From positions 248,001 through 312,000 of the forward strand of contig NZ_OZ032146.1 in assembly GCF_964026405.1 (NCBI RefSeq): a stretch of DNA of 64,000 nt, in the 5' to 3' direction. Below are positions 28,067-36,269 of this stretch, piece by piece. Each line of letters opens with the position of its first letter. Within the stretch, counting starts at the first letter, position 1. This DNA comes from Candidatus Tisiphia endosymbiont of Dascillus cervinus. Lineage in GTDB: Bacteria > Pseudomonadota > Alphaproteobacteria > Rickettsiales > Rickettsiaceae. The position numbers were made by a program, and so were the translations under genes. The notes below the pieces were generated by a model that saw only the letters and a program-made list of their open reading frames with translations, was not told the DNA's origin and did no database searches.

Positions 28067-28574
28067 GTTTTCTAAAATATTCTAATGCTTTATCAAGTGG
28101 AATTCGTAGCAAATTATATGAGAATATAGTAGTTAGATACTGCATTAACATCATAAAATACCCCTCCGAAGATAAGCCTTTGCTTAAAATCAGCAAATAT
28201 CTAAAATGTAATATAAAGAAATAATAGAAACAAAAGACGATAAAATTTGTTAAATAACTTCTAAGTACAAAAAATTTTCCTGTGAATTCTAAAATTATGT
28301 GAGCAATTATCAGAACCAAAGAATTTGTACCAATTGGCATGGAATATAACTGGTCAAAAGTTATTCCTGCTAAAAATATTAGCCAAAAACCAATATGATA
28401 AAATGTGGAAAAATAGTAGAGTAAACTAACTTCAAAAGCTGGGAAAATAATAGATTCTCCATTAATTCTAAAATTTTCTAACGGAAAAATTAATAATAAC
28501 AAACAGAATTCTAATAATATTATTTTACCAAATATTGGTGATAACATTTGTGATAAATTGCCAAAAAACTTCAT
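28056..28574 (-). CDS. mreD: rod shape-determining protein MreD-like
   Basis: A 172-residue protein with about five hydrophobic segments and little else, typical of MreD, the small membrane partner of MreB/MreC. Sequence conservation in MreD is low, so the call leans on size, topology and position immediately before mrdA, which is the classical mreD-mrdA order. It overlaps gpsA by four bases (ATGA). Confidence 0.75.
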   Translation of the reverse strand: MKFFGNLSQMLSPIFGKIILLEFCLLLLIFPLENFRINGESIIFPAFEVSLLYYFSTFYHIGFWLIFLAGITFDQLYSMPIGTNSLVLIIAHIILEFTGKFFVLRSYLTNFIVFCFYYFFILHFRYLLILSKGLSSEGYFMMLMQYLTTIFSYNLLRIPLDKALEYFRKHAK

Positions 28575-29527
28575 ACTAATTTCAGTTCTTTAATTACTGA
28601 TGAAATAATCGGTAATGTTAGATCATATTTTCTTATGAGATCCAATACCAGTTTAGCAGATTCTCGACCCTCCACTAAGTATAAATTTTCATTTAAAAAT
28701 TTATTAACATCTAAGTGCTTCCCTAATTCATAACCAAATCTACTATTTCGTGATTCTTTAGAGTAACAAGTTAGCACCAAATCCCCTAATACGCCTGGAG
28801 CATATAAAATAGAGCTATCCTCTAATTCTCCGTCAATGGCCTCAGATAAAATTTTTATTTCTTGAAGCCCCCCCGTTATCAGACCTGCTTTAGCATTCTG
28901 TCCATAACCTTTTGCCTCATACCAACCACTTTTTATCGCTACAATATTTTTAACAGCAGATGCCACTTGAATTGCTACCACATAGTCAGTTATAGTAACC
29001 TTAAATTGTTGTGATATTAAACTAATTGCCAATCTTCTTGCAAGGTCAATGTCTACAGAAGCAATAGTTACCGAACTTAATAAATTTTGGGCAACTTCTT
29101 TAGCTAGGTTAGGTCCAGCGATAAACGCCAATGGATTATTTGGTAATATCTTTTTTACTTTATCGGATAGTAGTTCTGTAGGATCTCTAGAAAAGCCCTT
29201 AGTTGCAACTAATAACGCCACATCCTTAGATATCCCAGTATCTTTTAATATATTCAGAGTATCATGAAAAGCAAAAGATGGTACAGCAATAATTATTACT
29301 TCTTGATCTAAAATAGCTGCCAACTCACTATAAGGCACTATATTACTTGGTAATGTAACATCGCTACCCAAATATTTGCTATTGGTTTTACTATTTTTTA
29401 TTTCTTCAACAATATTATTATCACGTAAAAATATGGGAGCATTATCGTAACATCTTGCCACTTGACAGGCTAGTGCAGTTCCCCAACTACCGCCACCATA
29501 AACAGCAATATTTTTAAACTTGTTCAT
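28571..29527 (-). CDS. gpsA: glycerol-3-phosphate dehydrogenase [NAD(P)+]
   Basis: A 318-residue enzyme reducing dihydroxyacetone phosphate to sn-glycerol-3-phosphate for phospholipids. Rossmann motif VYGGGSWGTALACQ, then FIAGPNLAKEVAQ, the catalytic Lys region ASAVKNIVAIKSG and APGVLGDLVLTCYSKESRN with the substrate-binding RNSRFG. It starts within the mtaB stop (four-base overlap). Confidence 0.95.
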   Translation of the reverse strand: MNKFKNIAVYGGGSWGTALACQVARCYDNAPIFLRDNNIVEEIKNSKTNSKYLGSDVTLPSNIVPYSELAAILDQEVIIIAVPSFAFHDTLNILKDTGISKDVALLVATKGFSRDPTELLSDKVKKILPNNPLAFIAGPNLAKEVAQNLLSSVTIASVDIDLARRLAISLISQQFKVTITDYVVAIQVASAVKNIVAIKSGWYEAKGYGQNAKAGLITGGLQEIKILSEAIDGELEDSSILYAPGVLGDLVLTCYSKESRNSRFGYELGKHLDVNKFLNENLYLVEGRESAKLVLDLIRKYDLTLPIISSVIKELKLV

Positions 29528-30786
29528 ACCAAAATTTCTGAAATCATATGATTATCTTCTATAGCAACTAGCCGAGCCTTAACAATTTGTCCTACGTCAA
29601 AATTACCTTCAAGCTTTACCGGAATAAAATTTTCTGTATGAGCCATGTTATTTTGTTCTACAAGTAGCTCTACTTCTTGCCCTATATTCCTTTGGAAAAA
29701 TTTTTGTAATTGTTGTTCTCCGGCAGTTCTTAAAATTTCTGCTCTTGCTTTTCTAATCGATTTTGCTATTTGCGGCATTCTTGCAGCCGGAGTTTCATCG
29801 CGTTCAGAATATGGAAAAACGTGTAAATACTGTAAATCCGCCTCAGAGATAAGTCTTTTGGTATTGTCAAACATTACATCAGTTTCCGTCGGAAAACCAG
29901 CTATAATATCTGCACCGAATGATACATTTGGTCTTAAATTACGCAATTTATGACAAAAATCAATAATATTTTGACGATTATGGCGACGTTTCATACGCTT
30001 AAGTATCATATCATCACCAGCTTGTAAACTAATATGAAAATGCGGCATAATCTTTGGTATATAGACCATAAGATCGAACAAATCATCATCGATCTCAGCT
30101 ACATCAATTGAAGATAATCTAAGCCTCTTTAGTTCTGGAACCAAGCCAATAATTCGTCTAATCATCTGAGCAAAAGTTGGAGTTCCTGGCAAATCTGGTC
30201 CATAAGCAGTCACATCAACACCTGTAAATACTACTTCATTGTAACCATTTTCTACTAATGCCCTTAACTGTCGTACTATAGCACCCATCGGTACTGACCT
30301 ACTATTACCTCTACCATAAGGTATCATACAGAACGTACAACGATGATTACAACCATTTTGCACCTGAATGAAGGCACGAGATCTACCATCAAAACTACTC
30401 ACCATATGATTAGCAGTTTCAGTAACCGACATTATATCATTTACTACCACTTTTTCTTCGGTAAATTGATAATTGCTAGCAATCAATTTTTCCTCATTAC
30501 CAAGTACTTTATCAACCTCAACCATATTAGCAAAAATAGCTGGGTTATTCTGAGCAGCACAACCAGTAACAATAATTCTTACATCAGGATTATTTCTTTT
30601 AGCCTTACGAATTGCTTGACGTGATTGTTTTTCAGCTTCCTTAGTAACAGCACAAGTATTAAATACTATAACATTTTCAAGACCGGAAAGAGCTAAGTTA
30701 TTTTTGATCACTTCACTCTCATAAATATTTAATTTGCAACCAAAAGTTATAATTTCTTGGGTTACAACTTCTTGTAATTTAGTCAT
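29524..30786 (-). CDS. mtaB: tRNA (t6A37) methylthiotransferase
   Basis: A 420-residue radical-SAM enzyme that adds a methylthio group to N6-threonylcarbamoyl-adenosine 37. The N-terminal UPF0004 domain has three cysteines (FGCKLN, FNTCAV, VTGCAAQ); the radical-SAM cluster motif is GCNHRCTFCMIPYGRG; a short C-terminal TRAM-like segment follows. Absence of MiaB-type C-terminal features and similarity to the YqeV branch separate it from the miaB paralogue at 38.8 kb. Start overlaps dapF by eight bases. Confidence 0.92.
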   Translation of the reverse strand: MTKLQEVVTQEIITFGCKLNIYESEVIKNNLALSGLENVIVFNTCAVTKEAEKQSRQAIRKAKRNNPDVRIIVTGCAAQNNPAIFANMVEVDKVLGNEEKLIASNYQFTEEKVVVNDIMSVTETANHMVSSFDGRSRAFIQVQNGCNHRCTFCMIPYGRGNSRSVPMGAIVRQLRALVENGYNEVVFTGVDVTAYGPDLPGTPTFAQMIRRIIGLVPELKRLRLSSIDVAEIDDDLFDLMVYIPKIMPHFHISLQAGDDMILKRMKRRHNRQNIIDFCHKLRNLRPNVSFGADIIAGFPTETDVMFDNTKRLISEADLQYLHVFPYSERDETPAARMPQIAKSIRKARAEILRTAGEQQLQKFFQRNIGQEVELLVEQNNMAHTENFIPVKLEGNFDVGQIVKARLVAIEDNHMISEILV

Positions 30787-31588
30787 AAAAAAACTCCCCG
30801 CGCGAAACTAAAGTAGCAGGACCAGTCATTATTATATTCTCACCTTGCTTTGACATTTGTAGACTACCCAATTGAAATACTACTTGACAAGGAGAGCTAA
30901 TAAATCCTAGCTTGACCCCAGAAGCAAAACTAGCACATGCTCCACTACCACAAGCAAGAGTTAAGCCTGTACCTCTTTCCCAAACCGATAAATAAATTTT
31001 ATTATTCTTGATTGAAGCAAAATTAACGTTAACACCATCAGCAAATAATTCTTTTTCCTGTAATTTTTCTCCTATTATTTCTTTATCTTCAATAGCGAGA
31101 TCACTAAAAATAACAAAATGTGGATTACCAATATCGGCACAGATAACTTCCTTGATGTCGATCATATAACGTTCTACAACCGGCCAGATTTTTTCGGATG
31201 AAGGCATCCAATCTTCCTCGAAACTAACTATCCCACTATCTACTTCAATCTCGTTCTCATTCAGTATCTTGCAAGATAATTCTTTTCCATATACACTCAA
31301 AGTGATTTCCTTTATACCTAAATCAAGATATATCAGCTTGGTAAGACACCTTGAAGCATTACCACATAATTTGGCACTTGATCCATCTTGGTTATATATA
31401 ATCATCTCATAGTAATTTGGTTTTTTATCATAAATAATAAACTGATCATAACCAATACCAGTATGGCGATTGGCAATCTTTAGAGATAATTGTTGCAAAT
31501 CACAATTTTTAGGTAAATCACGCTGATTGATAATCACAAAATCATTACCTAATCCATGCATTTTAGCAAAATTGATTTTTTTTAACAC
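30779..31588 (-). CDS. dapF: diaminopimelate epimerase
   Basis: A 269-residue cofactor-independent epimerase converting LL- to meso-diaminopimelate for peptidoglycan. Opens MHGLGNDFVIIN; the two catalytic cysteines are in AKLCGNASRCL and ACGSGACASFAS. NPHFVIF and ERGTGLTLACGSG are family marks. It is the first gene of the dapF-mtaB-gpsA-mreD-mrdA run, all overlapping, which links precursor supply, lipid synthesis and wall elongation in one transcript. Confidence 0.95.
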   Translation of the reverse strand: MLKKINFAKMHGLGNDFVIINQRDLPKNCDLQQLSLKIANRHTGIGYDQFIIYDKKPNYYEMIIYNQDGSSAKLCGNASRCLTKLIYLDLGIKEITLSVYGKELSCKILNENEIEVDSGIVSFEEDWMPSSEKIWPVVERYMIDIKEVICADIGNPHFVIFSDLAIEDKEIIGEKLQEKELFADGVNVNFASIKNNKIYLSVWERGTGLTLACGSGACASFASGVKLGFISSPCQVVFQLGSLQMSKQGENIIMTGPATLVSRGEFFYD

Positions 31589-31771
31589 GAGAATATCTTT
31601 AGTTTTTTGAGTTTAGGTTGCTACAAAGCAACTTAGCTATTATACCAAATATATGAAATTTATGTAGAAAATAATAGACTCCTTGTTAGTATCATACCTA
31701 TAATGATATTAACAACTAACTAATAACTATTAAAAATATATCATTGAATTAGAAAATTAAAAGAGCTTTAT

Positions 31772-32308
31772 ATGCCTTATTTGCAAAAATTTGTATTTGA
31801 CTCACCTATGTTATGTGTTTTCTATTTAGGAGGAAAAGTTGAAGGTTGTAATATAGAAATGCATGATGTTGTATTTGCAGTTGGGAAATCTGATATTGAA
31901 ATTTCTCAAAAAATTAAAAGCAAATGGTGTGGTATAAAAACATCTCTACATGTTGATTCTTGGTTCATACTAGCTAGTCTTAATGGTTTTGATGTTAAAA
32001 TTACGGAAATAAAACCTCAATCTAGTACCAATCATTTATATTTTGTTAACCTTGGTTCTTATAAGAGAAACTTTTTGGGAGAAAATCATTTTATCACTTT
32101 TGTTGTTGCACAATCGAGAAGCCAAGCCATTGAACAAGCAAGAAGAGAAGTATCTAAGAAGGGTACAGAAATGTTACATACTGACAATATCTATGATATA
32201 GATGAATGTATTAGAATTACTGAAGTTGATAATTACCATATTGCACTTGAATATACTGGCATAAAAAAGAAGTTAAGTATAATCAATGGTTATCAGCAAC
32301 TCAAATAA
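31772..32308 (+). CDS. DUF1543 domain protein
   Basis: A 178-residue protein matching the DUF1543 pattern: LCVFYLGGKVEGCNIEMHDV, then HVDSWFILASLNGFDV, LYFVNLGSY and a second half FVVAQSRSQAIEQARREV, the last two suggesting an internal duplication of the domain. Function unknown; no signal peptide or membrane helix. It is divergent from dapF and precedes a palindromic element. Confidence 0.75.
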   Translation: MPYLQKFVFDSPMLCVFYLGGKVEGCNIEMHDVVFAVGKSDIEISQKIKSKWCGIKTSLHVDSWFILASLNGFDVKITEIKPQSSTNHLYFVNLGSYKRNFLGENHFITFVVAQSRSQAIEQARREVSKKGTEMLHTDNIYDIDECIRITEVDNYHIALEYTGIKKKLSIINGYQQLK

Positions 32309-32336
32309 ATAGTTATAATATTAAATTAAGGTCATA

Positions 32337-32406
32337 TATACTTCTATGATTTCAACAATTGTGCTTTAGACACGACGACCTTAATTCTTGAAGTTCACCG
32401 AGTATA
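32337..32406. repeat. 70-bp palindromic element (tatac family, short form)
   Basis: Ends TATACTTCTATGATTTC and GAACTTCA...GAGTATA-type arms form an imperfect inverted repeat; the centre GTGCTTTAGACACGACGACC recurs exactly at 45676-45696. Intergenic, before the broken M16 gene. Confidence 0.75.
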
Positions 32407-32490
32407 CTTTGTTTTGATAGGAAATGACTCCTTGCATAACTAGTTGTAAAGAGTTATTTTAAGGTCATTGGAATCTAAATAAGTGATAAA

Positions 32491-33748
32491 ATGGACTTTA
32501 ATTCAAGCAAACTTAAAAATGGTCTAACTATTCTTACCTATAATATGTCTAATATAAATTCTGTAGCTATTAATGTCATTGTTAATGTAGGTAGCCGCTA
32601 TGAACAATCTTCAGAAATAGGCATATCCCATTTTCTTGAACATATGGCATTTAAAGGCACAACAACTAGGTCTGCTAAACAAATTGCTGAAGAATTTGAC
32701 TCTATAGGAGGACATTTTAATGCATATACCTCGCATGAACAAACTGTTTATTATTCAAAAATATTGAATGAAAACTGCTATAAAGCTTTAGAAATACTGG
32801 CAGATATCAAATTCAGTTTTTTCAAAGGAAGAAATAGCCAAAGAATATCAGGTGATTCTACAAGAAATTGCTCATGTTCAAGATAACCCTGATGAACTTA
32901 TCCACGAGAAATTTTACAGTAGTGCTTATGAGAATCAAGCACTTGGCAGGTCAATTCTAGGAACTCACGACAGTTTGGCTAAATTTGATAGAGAACATTT
33001 TAGTAATTATGTTGACAAACATTATAATGCCGAAAATATTTACTTATCAGTAGCAGGAAATATTTCCCATGAGCAAGTTGTAGAATTTGCCAAAAAATTA
33101 TTTTGTTCATTAAAAAATAAATAAAATAGTCATTTTGAGAAAGTTAGATATACAGGGGGACATAGCTTTATCACCAAAGATCTTGAGCAAACTACTCTAG
33201 TTCTAGGTTTCGAGAGTGTGCCGTATTTTAACATACAACAATTATATCATACGCAAGTTCTTTCACTAATACTTGGCAATGGTATGTCATCGAGATTATT
33301 TCAACAAATCAGGGAAAAACTTGGACTAGTTTATTCAATTGGTAGCTATAATAGCTCCTACTATGATAGTGGGATTTTTGGCATATATGCCTCCACTAAT
33401 CATGATAAACTACCATTCCTTACAGAACAATTAGTTAATGAAATAAAAAAAGTTTCTACAGACATCAAAGACTCAGAAATTGATAGGGCTAAAGTACAAC
33501 TAAAAACTAGTATCTATATGGCTCAAGAAGAATCTTCTTATAAATCAGAAGAAATTGGTAAAAATTTTGCTGTTTTTGGCAAATATATACCTACTGAACA
33601 AACTATTGAACATATTATGAATATAACAAAACAAGATATAATAAATATTGCTAACAAAATATTTGTTACAAAACCTACTTTATCTATTATTGGTCCTAAA
33701 CCACTTGCCATAGATTATCAAGAATTATGCCATAAGCTAGCTTTATGA
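32491..33748 (+). pseudogene. M16 family zinc peptidase (processing-peptidase-like), frameshifted and interrupted
   Basis: A mitochondrial-processing-peptidase-like M16B gene in three pieces. Piece 1 (32491 on) has the zinc motif [11 protein letters not shown] and reads correctly up to about 32808. A small deletion then shifts the frame; the correct continuation is [17 protein letters not shown] in the next phase. Piece 2 runs to an in-frame TAA at 33122-33124 after FCSLKNK, and the same frame resumes (YTGGHSFITKDLEQTT) through MSSRLFQQIREKLGLVYSI to 33748. One indel plus one nonsense codon make an active full-length enzyme unlikely. Its end overlaps hemD by four bases, so it may persist as the leader of that transcript. 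Confidence 0.88.
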
Positions 33749-34428
33749 AATCGGTGCTATTAACTAGAAGTTTAGAGGATAATAATGAAACCATTAGAGA
33801 ATTGGAGAAAAATTGTAGTTTTAAATATATCTGTTCTCCTTTAGTGGAATATCAAGCTTTGCCATTAAATAGCACCATTTTGCATAATTATGTTAATATA
33901 ATTGTCACCAGTAAATTTGCTGCTAGAATCCTTGCTGGGCATCAAGAGGTAGAACAAAAGAACGTATGGATAGTTGGCAATTCATCAAAGTTAATTCTAG
34001 AACAAAGAAATTTTGTAGTACGATATGTTGCTACAAATATTCAAGACCTACTAGAAAACATCCCTCAAGAAATATATGAGCAAACCATATATTTATCGTC
34101 AAATGAAATTACTCAAGATTTGCCTCAAAAAATAAAAAGACACATTATTTATCGGGTAAAATACGCGACCCAGCTGTACCAAATAGCAGAGATTGAAAAG
34201 GGCATCAATTTTATTTTACTATATTCACAGAACAGCACTAAGACTTTCATTGAATTATTAATAAAAAATAATTTGCTAAAACTACTAGATAATAGTTTAG
34301 TGATTACTATAAGTGAAAAAGTAGCAAATATTATTAGATATTTTGCCAAAAATGTGGTTTATTGTGATAATGGACAGCCGCAACAAATGTTAGAGTTATT
34401 AATTTATAATGCAAAAATCAGAAACTAA
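33745..34428 (+). CDS. hemD: uroporphyrinogen-III synthase
   Basis: A 227-residue cytoplasmic enzyme that cyclises hydroxymethylbilane. Sequence conservation in HemD is low; the MKSVLLTRS opening, IIVTSKFAARIL, YLSSNEITQDL and the penultimate ITISEKVANIIRY fit the two-lobed fold. Its neighbours, a membrane protein and hemY, are the usual alphaproteobacterial partners and support the call. Confidence 0.85.
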   Translation: MKSVLLTRSLEDNNETIRELEKNCSFKYICSPLVEYQALPLNSTILHNYVNIIVTSKFAARILAGHQEVEQKNVWIVGNSSKLILEQRNFVVRYVATNIQDLLENIPQEIYEQTIYLSSNEITQDLPQKIKRHIIYRVKYATQLYQIAEIEKGINFILLYSQNSTKTFIELLIKNNLLKLLDNSLVITISEKVANIIRYFAKNVVYCDNGQPQQMLELLIYNAKIRN

Positions 34429-35014
34429 TATAATAAAAGTTCGTAGTAATAATCCTATTATTCTCACAATTATTCTAATTGTGTTATTTGCCATATCAAT
34501 AGGTTACATGACTTTTTTAAATAATAAAAAAGTAGATACTGAACTACCTGACAACCCAACTACTTCTAAACCAGCTACTATATCAGAAAATGTTGTACTT
34601 CAAAAAGATAGTAGTTTGAATCAAGAAGAAGTCTTATTAAACCACCAACCCAAATCATCTAAGCCCCCCCCTAATTATAGCATTTATTTACTTAGCGTTA
34701 ATCTTTTAGTGATAAATTTTTTACAAGATAAAGATTATACACAGCAAATTCGTCAAATTGAAACTGTAGAGTTACCTACAAAAATAAAAAATATTTTGCT
34801 AGACCTACACAATTATAATGAAAATTATTTACTTAATAATAGTCTAGGTTTAGTCAAGATATTTCCAAAAGCAAATTGTTGGATCGAGAAATTTATTAAG
34901 ATTGAAAGGAAATCTAGTTTTACCAAAGATAAAGAAAAACTAAAGTTGAGAATAATAGGCAATCTAGATTTTTTTATTAATTTCTTTTATTCAGAAGAAT
35001 TACAACTAACCTGA
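34409..35014 (+). CDS. single-span membrane protein between hemD and hemY (possible reduced mitofilin/Mic60-like)
   Basis: A 201-residue protein with one membrane helix at residues ~17-35, a Pro/Ser/Thr-rich linker (40-90) and a helical periplasmic part. In many alphaproteobacteria this slot between hemD and hemY holds a mitofilin/Mic60 homologue (HemX/COG4223), whose topology is the same: short cytoplasmic N-terminus, one helix, long periplasmic region. This one is much shorter and lacks the long coiled coil, so homology is inferred from position and topology only. Overlaps hemD by 20 bases. Confidence 0.55.
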   Translation: MQKSETNIIKVRSNNPIILTIILIVLFAISIGYMTFLNNKKVDTELPDNPTTSKPATISENVVLQKDSSLNQEEVLLNHQPKSSKPPPNYSIYLLSVNLLVINFLQDKDYTQQIRQIETVELPTKIKNILLDLHNYNENYLLNNSLGLVKIFPKANCWIEKFIKIERKSSFTKDKEKLKLRIIGNLDFFINFFYSEELQLT

Positions 35015-35027
35015 TTAGCATTACTTC

Positions 35028-35123
35028 GTCATTGCGAGGAGGTCATAAGACCGACGAAGCAATCCATTTATAATTACTTTTTTGGATTGCTTCGTTGCTA
35101 CTAAAGCAGCTCCTCGCAATGAC
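35028..35123. repeat. palindromic element of the gtcattgcgagga family
   Basis: A 96-bp palindrome (GTCATTGCGAGGAGGTC ... GCTCCTCGCAATGAC) just 13 bp after the stop of the hemD-linked membrane gene and 76 bp before hemY, so it splits a conserved operon. Confidence 0.9.
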
Positions 35124-35199
35124 ACCAATTTGTTATGGTAAATGCTAGATGGTAACTATACAACAAGAAAATTATAACAAGAATTCGTAGAGTAAAATA

Positions 35200-36267
35200 A
35201 TGATAAGATTATTAATAATTTGTATTACATTTTTGTTATTATATTTAGGCTTTTCTGTCTTAAATCAGCTTGACTCAACATTAACCTTAAATTTATATGA
35301 TTATTATATAGAAACCTCCTTTTTTACTTTCATTATTTTATATATATTATTTACACTTTTTAGTGCTATTTTTTTAAAAATAATATTTCTAATTATTGAC
35401 CTACCTGCTAATTTAAAAGATCTTTTCTTTTCCAAAAGAGCCACTACTGATAATTACCTACTGATGAAGGCTATGGCAGAATATATTGCTGGTGAAAAAT
35501 CAAAGTCAGTAGCAACTAGTCAGAAAATAGCTTACCGTTTAAGCGAAGAAAACAAGGTATTTCATACTTTACTTTTAGCAGAAGCAGAATTAGATCCTTC
35601 AATAAGAATAAAATATTTTCAGGAATTAGAGCAATCTAAACATTATAGTGCCTTTGTTACCAAAAGACTTGCACAAATATTTTATCAAAATAATATGTAT
35701 GAAACAGCTGAGAATTATGCTGTTAGATCATTTAACCTAAATGAATTTGATAGTGAAACTTTAGAAATTTTACTTGATTGTTATGCTAAACTTTCTCTGT
35801 GGACAAAATTTATCTTTGTGGTATCCAAACTTAACAGAGTTGACACACAAAAACTAGAGTCTATAAAGAACAAAATAGCTGATTATTATGTTGACGCTGC
35901 TAAAAATATGCTAGAAGCTAATGAGACAAAAGATGCTATCCATTATTTAGAATCAGCTATTAAACTTATACCTTCACATATCTCCGCATTAAATCTTTAT
36001 CTACCTATGAACTCTTCTAGCTGGAATAATAAAAACATTGAAATATTAAAAGCTGCCTTCGCAAATAACCCTTCTTTTGAGATTGTAGAATTATATAAGC
36101 ACTTTTCTTCTGTACCACCTTTAAGAATTTATGAAGATCTAGCAATGTTAGTAAACCCTAAACAATATTTAGGGCTATTTTTAGCTATAGCCGCTTATTT
36201 AGGCTTACCGGAAAAGATTAAAAATCTTAAAAATGAACCTGAACTATTACCTTTTCATGATATTTGA
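35200..36267 (+). CDS. hemY: HemY-like TPR membrane protein
   Basis: A 355-residue protein with two N-terminal membrane helices (residues 1-20 and 38-65) and a TPR-like helical domain (for example NNMYETAENYAVRSFNLN, AIHYLESAIKLIPSHISAL in part). This matches the HemY family found in proteobacterial haem operons; it is not the B. subtilis protoporphyrinogen oxidase of the same name. The role in haem metabolism is not established. It ends two bases from the convergent mrcA stop. Confidence 0.82.
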   Translation: MIRLLIICITFLLLYLGFSVLNQLDSTLTLNLYDYYIETSFFTFIILYILFTLFSAIFLKIIFLIIDLPANLKDLFFSKRATTDNYLLMKAMAEYIAGEKSKSVATSQKIAYRLSEENKVFHTLLLAEAELDPSIRIKYFQELEQSKHYSAFVTKRLAQIFYQNNMYETAENYAVRSFNLNEFDSETLEILLDCYAKLSLWTKFIFVVSKLNRVDTQKLESIKNKIADYYVDAAKNMLEANETKDAIHYLESAIKLIPSHISALNLYLPMNSSSWNNKNIEILKAAFANNPSFEIVELYKHFSSVPPLRIYEDLAMLVNPKQYLGLFLAIAAYLGLPEKIKNLKNEPELLPFHDI

Positions 36268-36269
36268 GA

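Noticed and set aside
29645-29953. 102-codon plus-strand frame
   Set aside because: Antisense to mtaB; Ser/Ile/Cys-rich composition of a shadow frame.
35200-36267. Protoporphyrinogen oxidase
   Set aside because: The name hemY is shared, but this protein has two membrane helices and TPR-like repeats and no FAD-binding motif.
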